Shown here: piece after piece, positions 52,028 to 60,919 of the stretch
How the letters are laid out: each line of letters starts with the position of its first letter
Position numbering within the stretch: position 1 is the first letter of the stretch
Assembly (NCBI GenBank): GCA_038748065.1
Contig: JBCDJG010000002.1
Coordinates: 62,001 to 126,000 of the forward strand
Length of the DNA stretch: 64,000 nucleotides
Source: JBCDJG01 sp038748065
GTDB taxonomy: Bacteria; Pseudomonadota; Gammaproteobacteria; Pseudomonadales; Halieaceae
Reading direction: 5' to 3'
Program-made: the position numbers and the translations under genes
The notes under the pieces: generated by a model
The model's database searches: none
What the model was told of the DNA's origin: nothing
What the model saw: only the letters and a program-made list of their open reading frames with translations

Positions 52028-52639
52028 CTAGTAATCGACGCCCTGGCGCGCCTTGATGCCGGCCTTATAGGCGTGCTTGATTTCTTTCACTTCCGACACC
52101 GTATCCATGATGTCCTGTAGGGCGGAGCCGCCGCCACGCCCGGTAACAACCACGCTTTGTGACTCCGGGCGATTGGCAAGTGCGCTCAACACGGTCTCCT
52201 CGTCGAGGTACTTGTAAGCGAGCATGTAGGTAAGCTCGTCCAGCACAACAAGATCGTAGCTATCGTCCTTGAGCATGGGTTCGGCCAAAGCCCAGGTTCT
52301 TTCCGCCGCGGCGATATCCCCGCTGCGATCCTGCGTGTCCCAGGTAAACCCCGTGCCCATCTGGTGGAAATCAACCTGCGGGCACTGGTCCCGGACGTAC
52401 ATTTCCTCTCCGGATAGCTGCACCCCTTTGATGAATTGCACCACGCCGACTTTGTGGCCATAGCCCAGGGCGCGCAACACCATGCCGAAAGCGGAGCTGG
52501 TTTTGCCCTTGCCGTTGCCCGTCAGCAGTATCGAGACGCCGCGCTCTTCGTCGGCCGCTTCAATGGCCGCATCGACCTTGGCCTTCTTCTTTTTCATCGC
52601 CGCGTTGTGCTTGGCGTCCTTCTTGCTCGTATCACTCAT
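52028..52639 (-). CDS. cobO: Cob(I)yrinic acid a,c-diamide adenosyltransferase
   Basis: The CobA/CobO/BtuR-type adenosyltransferase of 203 residues, transferring adenosyl from ATP to reduced corrinoids. The P-loop is TGNGKGKTS at residues 40-48, followed by ALGYGHKVGVVQFIKG, DLVVLDELTYMLAYKYLDEE and VVTGRGGGSALQDIMD. An N-terminal Lys-rich extension of about 30 residues is present. It lies 49 bp downstream of btuB on the same strand, so both should be under the riboswitch at 54672-54812. Confidence 0.96.
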   Translation of the reverse strand: MSDTSKKDAKHNAAMKKKKAKVDAAIEAADEERGVSILLTGNGKGKTSSAFGMVLRALGYGHKVGVVQFIKGVQLSGEEMYVRDQCPQVDFHQMGTGFTWDTQDRSGDIAAAERTWALAEPMLKDDSYDLVVLDELTYMLAYKYLDEETVLSALANRPESQSVVVTGRGGGSALQDIMDTVSEVKEIKHAYKAGIKARQGVDY

Positions 52640-52688
52640 GTCCCTGTCCAGTTAGAGATCGCCCTGGCCTGCGCCGGGGCGAGTTTGC

Positions 52689-54563
52689 TCAGAAAGTGTA
52701 GCGCACGCCAGCATAGGCCGCGGTGCCGCGGGTATTAAAGCCCGGTACTTCCTCGTAGTCTTCGTCAAACAGGTTTTCGACCCGGCCGTAGATACTCAGC
52801 CCCTGCCAGATAGTGAAGCTGCCGTTGATGTCAACCACGGTGTAGTCGTCCAGCGAATCCTGGTCGAAATCTGCATCGTCACCGTCCCTGCCCTCGGCGC
52901 CGTAGGAGCCCCGAACGGCCAGCCCGAGCTGCAGCCGATCATTCAGTGTCTGCCACTGCAGCACCAGATTTGCCAGATGCTCAGGCCGCCTGCGCCGAGG
53001 CAGACCGGCATCGGTCTCGGTATCGTTATAGGTATAGTTGAGGTTGATCGTGAGGCTATCGAGCAGCAAGGCCTGGCCGACGAGTTCGACGCCTTTTGAA
53101 CTGTCTGTCCCGCTCCCTTGCAGGTACCCGCTGAAATTTGCCGGGTCAAATACAATCGGATCAGTAATTTCCTGATCGAAATAGGTCGCTTCCAGATAGA
53201 GGCCGCTGTCGTTTGCCCAAGCCAGGCCTAGATCCCAGCCTTCGCTTTCTTCTTCCTGCAGCTCGGTGCCCAGGGCTGGCGGAAAGGCCACATTTGGATC
53301 CTGGTTGTACGCAACCTCAAACAGGCTTGGTGCCCTGAATCCTGTGCCATAGGTGGCCTTGAGTTTGAGTTCACCAGAACTGAGATCGAACAGATAGGCG
53401 CCGCTCGCGCGGTAGCTGGTATAGCTGCCGAAATCCTCGTTATCGTCGTAACGTAGGCCAGCGGTAATGTAGAGACTATCGCCGAAGCCGCCCTGGTACT
53501 CCAGGTAGGCACTTTCCTGATCGCGCTCCCGCGTTTGGTCTCCGTTGTCGAATGACTCGTCCTGATACTCAAAGCCATAGACCAGCTTGAGTGCATCGCC
53601 GCCGCGGTATTGGCCCAGGTACTCCCAGCGCGTCAGCTCACCTTTGCCGAAAAAGGCGAGAGCGCCCTCGGTAAAGAACTCACGTTCTATATCGTTCTCC
53701 ATGTAGCTGATTTCGTGCTGGAAGATGTCGTAGTCGAGTTGGGCGACAGCGCGCCAGGCCTGCTGCTCGAATGAGTTGGTGCAGTTGTCAGAGCGCGAGA
53801 AACTGGCATCGAAGCAGTTGTCAAACTCGCCATCACTGTCAACGTCCCGGGCGATCAGTTCCAGGCGTGCCGACTCGCCGGCATTGATGCCGATGCGTCC
53901 GTGTAATGTTGTGTTTTCATAGCCATCGTCATCGCGCGATAGATCATCGGTGCGTGAGTTAAAACCATCAGTCTCGTAGTCGGTGGCAGAAATAGCGCCA
54001 TCGATGGTTCCGTTACCACCGGCAATATTGGCAGCGATCTGCTGCGTGCCATAGCGCCCCCCCTCCGCGGAAACGTCTGCCTCTAAGCCGTCGCTTACGC
54101 TATTAGTGGTGATATTGATTACACCACCCGCGTCTGCGCCGTAGGTCAGCCCCTGTGGGCCGCGAAGGACTTCTACCCGATCAACACCGTTTGCCAACAC
54201 GTGCTGAAAATTCGGGCCTGCCTGCGTACCGGACGTGTCAGAAATATCGATGCCGTCAATAAAGACGCGCGTGCGGTTGCCGTCCTCGCCCCTGATGCGT
54301 ACGGCCGTGGGTGCGCCGACGCCGCCCGTATTGCTGACACCAATGCCCGGTAGCGTGCGCAGTGCGTCTGCCAGGGTGTTGTAGCCCAGGGCCTGAATGT
54401 CCGCGCCTTCCAGCACGGAGACGGAAGTGCCAATTTCACGCAGTGGCATAGGCACGCGGGAGGAAACGACGACGATTTCCTCCAACTTGTTGTTGTCTTC
54501 TTCGGCGAAGACCGGAGTAACGCCAGCGATCAGCAGGGCCGACAGTGGTAGATACTTCTTCAT
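52689..54563 (-). CDS. btuB: TonB-dependent cobalamin receptor (BtuB-like)
   Basis: A 624-residue outer-membrane transporter. The signal peptide is MKKYLPLSALLIAGVTPVFA, the TonB box EEIVVVSSR, and plug motifs include LRTLPGIGVSNTGG, VRIRGEDGNRTRVFIDGID and VDRVEVLRGPQGLTYGADA. The barrel ends GVRYTF. Assignment as BtuB rests on similarity of the plug and above all on the cobalamin riboswitch directly upstream and cobO downstream. Confidence 0.93.
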   Translation of the reverse strand: MKKYLPLSALLIAGVTPVFAEEDNNKLEEIVVVSSRVPMPLREIGTSVSVLEGADIQALGYNTLADALRTLPGIGVSNTGGVGAPTAVRIRGEDGNRTRVFIDGIDISDTSGTQAGPNFQHVLANGVDRVEVLRGPQGLTYGADAGGVINITTNSVSDGLEADVSAEGGRYGTQQIAANIAGGNGTIDGAISATDYETDGFNSRTDDLSRDDDGYENTTLHGRIGINAGESARLELIARDVDSDGEFDNCFDASFSRSDNCTNSFEQQAWRAVAQLDYDIFQHEISYMENDIEREFFTEGALAFFGKGELTRWEYLGQYRGGDALKLVYGFEYQDESFDNGDQTRERDQESAYLEYQGGFGDSLYITAGLRYDDNEDFGSYTSYRASGAYLFDLSSGELKLKATYGTGFRAPSLFEVAYNQDPNVAFPPALGTELQEEESEGWDLGLAWANDSGLYLEATYFDQEITDPIVFDPANFSGYLQGSGTDSSKGVELVGQALLLDSLTINLNYTYNDTETDAGLPRRRRPEHLANLVLQWQTLNDRLQLGLAVRGSYGAEGRDGDDADFDQDSLDDYTVVDINGSFTIWQGLSIYGRVENLFDEDYEEVPGFNTRGTAAYAGVRYTF

Positions 54564-54671
54564 GGTGAATCCTCAATTGCCTGTAATGGGTGGCGACTGA
54601 GGGAGGGGATAACAAAGGAAACACGGCGCAAAAGCACCGGGCGACCTGGATAAGAGCCCTCCGCTCTATCG

Positions 54672-54812
54672 TTGGTATGTCTCAGGCAGGTATCGGGCTC
54701 GCAGGCAGTGCCTGCATACCGTTGCGGGGGCAGCGTTGGCTTTGGATGATCTTGATCGACCTTACCAACTTCCCTTTTACCCTGCGCATCACTTGCGTGC
54801 CGCAGGCACCCG
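54672..54812 (-). ncRNA. Cobalamin riboswitch upstream of btuB-cobO
   Basis: On the minus strand the conserved parts appear in order: GGGTGCCTGC at the 5' end, GGTAAAAGGGAAGTTGGT, the hallmark CGCTGCCCCCGCAACGGTAT (54716-54735), and a CCTGCCTGAGAC 3' element. About 110 bp remain to the btuB start; an AGAGC/GCTCT hairpin (54652-54666) lies between them and could belong to the expression platform. The rest of 54564-54924 holds the divergent promoters. Confidence 0.92.
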
Positions 54813-54924
54813 GGACGGAGCGAAAGATACGCAAGGGTGCTGGCAAAGTCAAAAGCGCAAAATGCGCTTGACTGGCCCACCCGATCGCCAGGGTCTAGAA
54901 TTGAAGGCTTTCGAGGAGTCATTG

Positions 54925-55713
54925 ATGAGCGTTGAAAATCCCGCCCTGGCCTTGCGCAAAGAGATCCGCGGTGGCGCCTTTACTGGCAACACCTCTGGCC
55001 TGGCGCCGGGCTATGTGCAGTGCAACTTAATGATTCTGCCAGCAGATTGGGCACTGGATTTTATGGGCTTCTGCCAGCAGAACCCGAAACCGTGCCCGCT
55101 GGTCGCGGCGTCCGCCCAGCCTGGCGATGCGCACATTGCAGCTCTCGGGGAGGACCTCGATATTCGCACTGATGTCTCGGGCTATCGCGTATTTGAAAAC
55201 GGTGAAGAGGTTGCCTCAGTCGACGACGTCAGCGAATTCTGGCGAGATGATCTGGTTGTATTCGCCATCGGCTGTTCTTTTTCCTTCGAGGAGGCCCTGC
55301 TGGCAGACGGTCTGGAGATTCGCAATATCACGGAAGGGCTAAACGTGCCGATGTACGATACCGGCATCCCCTGTGCGCCGTCGGGTCGGCTGTCTGGCAA
55401 CATGGTCGTGAGCATGCGGCCCTTTCTCGCGGCGGATGCAATCCGTGCCATCCAGATCTGTACCCGCTTTCCCTCGGTGCACGGTGCGCCCGTCCACATC
55501 GGCGATCCCGCGCAGATCGGCATCGCCGATATTGCGAGGCCCGAATATGGCGACGCGGTATCGATTAAGGACGGCGAATTGCCCGTATTCTGGGGCTGCG
55601 GTGTGACACCCCAGGCGGTGGTGGCGGCCTCCCGGCCGCCCTTTTGTATCACTCACGCGCCGGGCAAGATGCTGGTCACGGACCTGTTGAACAGCAAGCT
55701 CGCCGTGCTTTGA
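54925..55713 (+). CDS. DUF1445 putative hydro-lyase (D-glutamate cyclase-like family)
   Basis: A 262-residue cytoplasmic protein. Family-typical segments are RGGAFTGNTSGLAPGYVQCN, VVFAIGCSFSFEEALL, NMVVSMRPF and HIGDPAQIGI. A GVTPQ motif follows near the C terminus. The family includes the YcsI-type putative hydro-lyases and a mitochondrial D-glutamate cyclase, so an enzymatic role on an amino or oxo acid is plausible. The ATG at 54925 has GAGGAG upstream. It is divergent from the btuB riboswitch unit. Confidence 0.85.
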   Translation: MSVENPALALRKEIRGGAFTGNTSGLAPGYVQCNLMILPADWALDFMGFCQQNPKPCPLVAASAQPGDAHIAALGEDLDIRTDVSGYRVFENGEEVASVDDVSEFWRDDLVVFAIGCSFSFEEALLADGLEIRNITEGLNVPMYDTGIPCAPSGRLSGNMVVSMRPFLAADAIRAIQICTRFPSVHGAPVHIGDPAQIGIADIARPEYGDAVSIKDGELPVFWGCGVTPQAVVAASRPPFCITHAPGKMLVTDLLNSKLAVL

Positions 55714-55722
55714 CAGGCGAGA

Positions 55723-56034
55723 TTACCGCGGTGGCAGGCCGTGCACCATGGTGATGAACTGGAGCGCGGTGCCTGCGCGGCGGAAGTCTGACAAGGCCTG
55801 GTAATCAGGGTCGTTGTACCAGGCCTTGGCACTCTCCTCGGAAGGAAACTGGAATATCACCACACGGCCTTCGCGCGGTCCCTCGCCTTCAAAGTGGATC
55901 GGGTTGTCGTCGTAGGTATGGAAGCTGCCGCCGTGGCGTTTCAGGATCGGGAAGAATCCTTTCTCGTATTTGCGGTATTCATCCTTGTCGTGGATGGTGA
56001 AATTAGCGATGACGTAGGCGGGTGCGTCTGACAT
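55723..56034 (-). CDS. DUF1330 family protein
   Basis: A 103-residue dimeric alpha/beta-barrel-type protein. The family pattern is visible in APAYVIANFTIHDKDEYRKY, GPREGRVVIFQFPSEESAKA, and WYNDPDYQALSDFRRAGTAL. It lies 10 bp downstream of the haloalkane dehalogenase and ends a three-gene operon starting with a TetR regulator. A biochemical role is not established for the family. Confidence 0.9.
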   Translation of the reverse strand: MSDAPAYVIANFTIHDKDEYRKYEKGFFPILKRHGGSFHTYDDNPIHFEGEGPREGRVVIFQFPSEESAKAWYNDPDYQALSDFRRAGTALQFITMVHGLPPR

Positions 56035-56044
56035 GACTGTCTCC

Positions 56045-56923
56045 TTAAAAAGTCTTCATCCAGGCCGTCACGGCCTGGCCTATCTCAACGGGTGAATCTT
56101 CCTGAATAAAGTGTAGCCCCTTCACAGTGACCTCCTGCTGATTCGGCCAGGTGCGGCAGAAATCGCGCTGTGAGCCAACCAGTATCGAGCCTGGCTCTGC
56201 ATTGACGAAGAGCTTGGGTATGGGTGATGCAGCCATGAACGCGCTGTACTGTTCCATCAGTTCAACGATCTCTGGCGGCTCTCCGCCGAGGGGAATCTGA
56301 CGTGGCCAGTTTAGCGTGGGTTGACGACTGGCAGGTTCAAGGAAGGGGGCACGGTAGGCGTCCATTTCCGCATCGGTCAGCTTGCGCAGAATAGACGCAG
56401 GTAGTACGCCCTCAATAAACAGGTTCCGGTTCAGAATCAGGTCTTCGCCCTTATCTGAGCGAAAGCCCTGAAACATACCCCGCGCGTTCTCCGGCCATTC
56501 CTCCCAGCTCATGGGCTTTACGAGGCCTTCCATATAAGCGATGCCTTTCACCCGCTCGGGGTTTCGCATGGCGTAGATGAAGCCGATGGCGCTGCCCCAA
56601 TCGTGAATGACCAGGGTGACCCTGTCACTGGCACCAATTGCGTCGAGCAGGCCAGCGACGTGTGCGTAGACGTTCTCAAGGTTATAGCCGGCTTCAGCTT
56701 CATCTGGCGAAAGCTTCTCTGAGTCGCCCTGCCCGAGCAGGTCTGGAATGATGACCCGGCCGCTTGCGAGCAGCTCTGGCGCGACGTTGCGCCACAGGAA
56801 GGAAGAGGTCGGGTTGCCGTGCAGCAGCACGATGGGGTCACCGCTACCTTCGTCGACGTAGGCGATCCTGTGCTTGAGCACCGTGGCGTAGTGTTTCTCG
56901 TAGGGCATTATTTCAGACAACAT
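56045..56923 (-). CDS. Haloalkane dehalogenase (DhaA/HLD-II-like)
   Basis: A 292-residue alpha/beta hydrolase that should cleave carbon-halogen bonds. The catalytic set lines up almost exactly with DhaA: halide-stabilising Asn37 in HGNPTSSFLW, nucleophile Asp108 with Trp109 in VIHDWGSAIGF, acid Glu132 in ERVKGIAYMEG, and base His271 in GLHFIQED. An aspartate nucleophile separates it from ordinary esterases. The cap segment FIEGVLPASILRKLTDAEMD also matches HLD-II enzymes. It lies 13 bp after the tetR-type gene and is probably induced by its ligand. The halogenated substrate is unknown. Confidence 0.9.
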   Translation of the reverse strand: MLSEIMPYEKHYATVLKHRIAYVDEGSGDPIVLLHGNPTSSFLWRNVAPELLASGRVIIPDLLGQGDSEKLSPDEAEAGYNLENVYAHVAGLLDAIGASDRVTLVIHDWGSAIGFIYAMRNPERVKGIAYMEGLVKPMSWEEWPENARGMFQGFRSDKGEDLILNRNLFIEGVLPASILRKLTDAEMDAYRAPFLEPASRQPTLNWPRQIPLGGEPPEIVELMEQYSAFMAASPIPKLFVNAEPGSILVGSQRDFCRTWPNQQEVTVKGLHFIQEDSPVEIGQAVTAWMKTF

Positions 56924-56936
56924 GGCAGTGCTCCCT

Positions 56937-57524
56937 TCAGGCCGTCAGGCCGAGCAGATCGAGGCTGCTGTCGACGATGGATTGGAGATATTCCCGGGAG
57001 GGGTTCTTGCGGCTTTGCACCCGCAGGCCTAGATTGATGGTCATCACCAGTTGAGCCAGCTCCTTTGGTGAGCGCTGGCTGTCGAGTGCGCCACTGGTCT
57101 GTGCGTCAGTGAAGCAACGGGCGAAGAAGGACTCGATAAGGTCCAGCCGACTGGCGGCGAACTCACTGAGCTCGGCGTCTACCTCGGAAAGCTCAAGCAC
57201 GGAGTTCACCATCATGCAGCCCTGTGCGACCCGCTGCCGCGAAGGCTCGAGCAGGGTGTTTTCGAAGAAAGCCCGGGGCAACTGGCCAGGCGGCAGACTG
57301 TCCTCTCGCGCCGCGATGCCCTGCAGGGTTCGCTCACCGAACAGCTCCAGGCATTCGATGAACAGCTCACGCTTGCTGCCGAAGCTTGCGTAGAAGCTGC
57401 TGCGGGCAATGCCCATGGCTTGCAGCAGGTCGGGCAGGGCAGTGGCGCTGTAGCCGCGGGCCCAGAAAAGTTTCAGGGCGGCATTGAGGGCTTGGCTGCG
57501 ATCGAATTGTGCGGAGCGAGGCAT
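56937..57524 (-). CDS. TetR-family regulator of the dehalogenase operon
   Basis: A 195-residue regulator with the helix-turn-helix ALKLFWARGYSATALPDLLQ, AMGIARSSFYASFGSKRELF (~residues 15-60), and a C-terminal ligand domain. The ATG at 57524 is used; a TTG six codons earlier lies inside the palindrome. The gene leads an operon with the dehalogenase and DUF1330 genes and has a perfect palindrome immediately upstream, so autoregulation is strongly suggested. Confidence 0.9.
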   Translation of the reverse strand: MPRSAQFDRSQALNAALKLFWARGYSATALPDLLQAMGIARSSFYASFGSKRELFIECLELFGERTLQGIAAREDSLPPGQLPRAFFENTLLEPSRQRVAQGCMMVNSVLELSEVDAELSEFAASRLDLIESFFARCFTDAQTSGALDSQRSPKELAQLVMTINLGLRVQSRKNPSREYLQSIVDSSLDLLGLTA

Positions 57525-57528
57525 GGCG

Positions 57529-57556
57529 CCATTCTGTACCAATCGGTACAGAATGG
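57529..57556. promoter_or_regulatory. Perfect 28-bp palindromic operator
   Basis: CCATTCTGTACC and GGTACAGAATGG are exact reverse complements around the 4-bp centre AATC. The site ends 5 bp before the ATG of the TetR gene. It has the size and position of a TetR-family operator overlapping the promoter or leader of the regulator-dehalogenase operon. Confidence 0.85.
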
Positions 57557-57595
57557 CAAGCGGGTGGGTCCGAGACTCTCAGGTCGAGATGATGC

Positions 57596-59212
57596 TCAGG
57601 TCGAAATAAAGGGCCCGTCTACACAAATACGGCGGCCGTCCGGTGCCGCACACGCGCCGCACAGACCGACGCCGCATTTGGTCATGTAGTCAATGGCACT
57701 GAAGATCTGCTCATCACCGCAGAACTCACGCTGCACCGCGACTGCCGCGTGCACCATGGGCGACGGGCCGCAGTTGTAGAACACCAGTTTTTTGTGCTCC
57801 TCGGGCGACATCTTCGCCAGGCGCTCATGCAGCAGCTCGGTGACGAGGCCATGGAATCCGCCACTGCCATCATCGGTGGCGACGTGCACCTCGGCGATCT
57901 GCTGGCACTCCTCCAGGAAGTAAAGCCGCTCGGCGCTGCGCGCCCCGGTGAAGACCTCGGCGTCGCCAAAGTCTCGGGCGAGCTGGTAGACGGCAGCGAG
58001 GCCGGTGCCGCCGGCGACGCACATGATCTTTGCATCCTCCGGCGGGTCTACCGGGATGCCGTGGGGCCCGCGCACGTAGCACTCGGTGCCCACTGGCAGT
58101 TGCATGGCCGCGTGGGTGAACTCACCGACATCGATAATCACGAGGGAGAAGGGATCGTCGGTCAAGGCGGAGAACGGTTTCTCGCCGACCCCGGGTATCC
58201 ACAGAAAGACGAACTCGCCGGCCTGTATGTTGATCTTGCGATCGAAGCGCAGGATGGTGATGTCCTCGCACACGGGCTCGTTGGCGACTACGGTCACCGG
58301 CTGGAACTGCATGTCGATGTCGTAGCGGACCTGCTGCTCTGCTGCGTTGGCACCTGAACTCAGGTCCGCCGCAAGCGTGCTGAAATAGCTGCCGATTTCG
58401 TCGGTCGTCAGGCCAACCAGCGCCGAGCCCACGCCCACCACGCTCGCACCGGCGTCCATGAAGGCGCGCGCATCGTCTGCGGAGGAGGCGCCGCCGCAGC
58501 CGATAATGGGCAGATCGGAGGCTTCAGCGACGGCTTTTACACACTTCAGCGCGATGGGCAGTATGCCCTTGCCTGACATGCCGCCGGCGCCGTTGCTCAA
58601 TACCGGATGCCCATGGGCGGATGTGTAGCCCGGGCCAACGGTGTTGATCGCACAGAAGCCATCGGCGCCGCCGGCCTCGGCGGCGCGCGCGATCAGGGCG
58701 ATGTCATCGGTATTGGGGGTCAGCTTGGGAATGACCGGGATATCGACCACGGCTTTGACCGCCTGAATGATCTCTTGAACGAGCTCCGGATCCTGGCCCA
58801 TGGCCATACCGTAGCCCTTGGCATGCGGACAGGACAGGTTCAACTCGAGGCCATCGGATACGGGCGCCAGTATTTTGGCGACCTCGACGAACTCGGCGAC
58901 GCTGCCACCAAAGATCGAGGTCAGGAGGAAGCGATCGTCCGGCACACGCAGCTCAGACATCACCTCGAAGGATCGCTGCGCACCCGGGTTGGTGAGTCCG
59001 ACAGCGTTGACGAAACAGCCCGGTGCGTACTGGCTGAGGACCGGCTCGCGATAGCCGAGGCGCGGTGCCAGGCCAATGCTCTTGGTGGTGATGACGCCCA
59101 CCTGGGGCACGTGGTCGAGAAAATACTGCATAATCGGCACCGCGCAGGTCACGATGCCCGAGGGAATCGTGAAGGGGCCAGACAGGGTTTTGCCGAAGAA
59201 TTCTGTGCTCAA
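57596..59212 (-). CDS. Fused dihydroorotate dehydrogenase (PyrD catalytic plus PyrK electron-transfer domains)
   Basis: A 538-residue fusion. The N-terminal ~300 residues are an FMN-type class 1 dihydroorotate dehydrogenase domain with the catalytic Cys in LELNLSCPHAKGYGM, IPKLTPNTDDIALIARAAEA and GCGGASSADDARAFMDAGAS. The C-terminal ~230 residues are a PyrK-like FAD/NAD and [2Fe-2S] module, with FVFLWIPGVGEKPFS, VAGGTGLAAVYQLARD, and the cluster ligands CGVGLCGACAAPDGRRIC. In typical class 1B enzymes PyrD and PyrK are separate subunits. The first part also resembles the dihydropyrimidine dehydrogenase core. TTG 59212 is chosen because TATAAT (minus strand, 59248-59253) overlaps the upstream TTG at 59248. 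Confidence 0.87.
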   Translation of the reverse strand: MSTEFFGKTLSGPFTIPSGIVTCAVPIMQYFLDHVPQVGVITTKSIGLAPRLGYREPVLSQYAPGCFVNAVGLTNPGAQRSFEVMSELRVPDDRFLLTSIFGGSVAEFVEVAKILAPVSDGLELNLSCPHAKGYGMAMGQDPELVQEIIQAVKAVVDIPVIPKLTPNTDDIALIARAAEAGGADGFCAINTVGPGYTSAHGHPVLSNGAGGMSGKGILPIALKCVKAVAEASDLPIIGCGGASSADDARAFMDAGASVVGVGSALVGLTTDEIGSYFSTLAADLSSGANAAEQQVRYDIDMQFQPVTVVANEPVCEDITILRFDRKINIQAGEFVFLWIPGVGEKPFSALTDDPFSLVIIDVGEFTHAAMQLPVGTECYVRGPHGIPVDPPEDAKIMCVAGGTGLAAVYQLARDFGDAEVFTGARSAERLYFLEECQQIAEVHVATDDGSGGFHGLVTELLHERLAKMSPEEHKKLVFYNCGPSPMVHAAVAVQREFCGDEQIFSAIDYMTKCGVGLCGACAAPDGRRICVDGPFIST

Positions 59213-59247
59213 GGTCGCTCTGGGCTCGTGCAGTGTAGGGAGGCGCA

Positions 59248-59253
59248 ATTATA
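59248..59253 (-). promoter_or_regulatory. Probable -10 box of the PyrD-PyrK fusion gene
   Basis: On the minus strand the sequence is TATAAT, about 36 bp upstream of the chosen TTG start. I could not identify a strong -35 box 17 bp further up. It argues against translation beginning at the TTG that overlaps this box. Confidence 0.4.
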
Positions 59254-59279
59254 GCGTTTTCAGCCCCCCCGCGTCCCGC

Positions 59280-60752
59280 TCAGGTGCCACAGAAGGTCTG
59301 GTGCACGATCTGCTCCGGCGCTGGGGGTAGGGCGAGGTCTTTGTCGGCTACCGCGTAAACAAATGGCTGTTGCAGGCGCTCGGTAAGCCGATGAAATGGC
59401 CCGAAATCCTCGTCGTCGGTGCCGGCACGGATCGCTTCCTCAACAAGATGGTTGCGCGCTATGAAGGCCGGGTTGGTGCGAAACATTTGCCGTTGGCGCT
59501 CGTCGGCCTCCGTCGTTTCCTCGCCCAGCCGATCCCGCCAGCGTTCCACCCAGGCAGCCAGCGCTTTTGGAGGCGTATAAATATCCTCCACCGGGGCTCC
59601 CTGGTCTGGCCCGGCCAGATCGGCGAGGTGCCTGAAAGTCAGTGTAAAGTCTGCACGGTCGTTGGCCATAAGGTCGAAGAGGTCCTCGACCAGGGCGGTA
59701 TCCTCATCCTCCAAGGCCGCCAGCCCCAGCTTTTTGGCAACCCCCTGGCTGTGAATCTTCAGGAAGATATCCGGATAGGCGTCGATGGCTGCCTGTGCCA
59801 GCTGCAGCGCCTCTTCGCCGTCCTCGTGCAAAATCGGCAGCAGCGATTGCGCCAGGTTGGCCAGATTCCACTGCGCTATACCGGGCTGATTGCGATAGGC
59901 GTAGCGGCCTGCGTGATCGATAGAGCTGAACACCGTCTCAGGATGGAAGCCATCCATAAAAGCGCAGGGGCCGTAGTCGATGGTTTCCCCGCTGAGTAGC
60001 ATGTTGTCGGTATTCATGACGCCGTGGATGAAGCCCAGCAGCTGCCAGCGCGCCACCAGGCCGGCCTGGGCTTCAATCGCTGATTGCAGTAGAGCAAGAA
60101 CAGGGTTGTCGGTCTGCGCGGCGCCTGGATAATGCCGCGCAATCACATGTTCTGCCAGCGCCTTGAGCGCCTCCACGTCCTTTCGGGCGGCAAAGAACTG
60201 GAAAGTGCCAATGCGGATATGGCTGCTTGCGACCCTTGCCAGCACGGCGCCCGGTAAGGCCCGCTCGCGGTATACAGACTCCCCGGTTGTGACCGCGGCC
60301 AGCGCCCGCGTAGTGGGTACGCCAAGACTGTACATGGCTTCACTGACCAGATATTCACGCAGCACGGGCCCCAGAGGTGAGCGCCCATCGCCGCCGCGTG
60401 AATAAGGCGTTGGGCCGGAGCCTTTCAGCTGGATATCGTAACGGCGGCCGGATTGATCAAGTACCTCGCCCAGAAGGATGGCGCGGCCGTCACCGAGCTG
60501 TGGGTTGTAGCTGCCGAACTGGTGGCCGGCATAAACCGCAGCGAGGGGCTCTGAGCCCTCGGCGATAGCGTTGCCAGCGATGACCTGGGTCCCCGCATCG
60601 GAAGCCAGCCACTGGGCATCAATACCCAGTTCCGCCGCCAGCGCTGGATTTACGCGGATGGGGCCGGGTTGTGCCACGGGCGTGGGGTTGAGCCTGCTGT
60701 AGAACTGCGACGGCAGGCGCGCGTAGCTGTTGTCGAAGGCGATGGCTGACAT
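59280..60752 (-). CDS. selO: SelO/YdiU protein adenylyltransferase
   Basis: A pseudokinase-fold enzyme of 490 residues that transfers AMP from ATP to protein hydroxyl groups. Family motifs are VYAGHQFGSYNPQLGDGRAI, LLGEVLDQSGRRYDIQLKGS, GPTPYSRGGDGRSPLGPVLR, YLVSEAMYSLGVPTTRALA and MNTDNMLLSGETIDYGPCAF. The C terminus ends CGT, a Cys near the position where animal homologues carry selenocysteine. The ATG at 60752 gives the family N terminus AFDNSYARLP. It stands alone, convergent with nothing close. Confidence 0.95.
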   Translation of the reverse strand: MSAIAFDNSYARLPSQFYSRLNPTPVAQPGPIRVNPALAAELGIDAQWLASDAGTQVIAGNAIAEGSEPLAAVYAGHQFGSYNPQLGDGRAILLGEVLDQSGRRYDIQLKGSGPTPYSRGGDGRSPLGPVLREYLVSEAMYSLGVPTTRALAAVTTGESVYRERALPGAVLARVASSHIRIGTFQFFAARKDVEALKALAEHVIARHYPGAAQTDNPVLALLQSAIEAQAGLVARWQLLGFIHGVMNTDNMLLSGETIDYGPCAFMDGFHPETVFSSIDHAGRYAYRNQPGIAQWNLANLAQSLLPILHEDGEEALQLAQAAIDAYPDIFLKIHSQGVAKKLGLAALEDEDTALVEDLFDLMANDRADFTLTFRHLADLAGPDQGAPVEDIYTPPKALAAWVERWRDRLGEETTEADERQRQMFRTNPAFIARNHLVEEAIRAGTDDEDFGPFHRLTERLQQPFVYAVADKDLALPPAPEQIVHQTFCGT

Positions 60753-60919
60753 GGGTATTCCGGCGAATGGGATAAGCATGATACGCCATAAACGGGGTGC
60801 ATGGACCACGTTCAGCAAGGTGCTGCGGCCTTAACAATTGTTTACCATCGCGCTTGAGACTTTCTGCGATGCTGAGGGTCAGAAGCTTACGCAATTCGCC
60901 AATAGAGGAGGAAACGAAC

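Noticed and set aside
54652..54666. AGAGC/GCTCT hairpin between riboswitch and btuB considered as an intrinsic terminator
   Set aside because: The stem is only 5 bp and no T-run follows it on the minus strand, so it was not annotated as a terminator.
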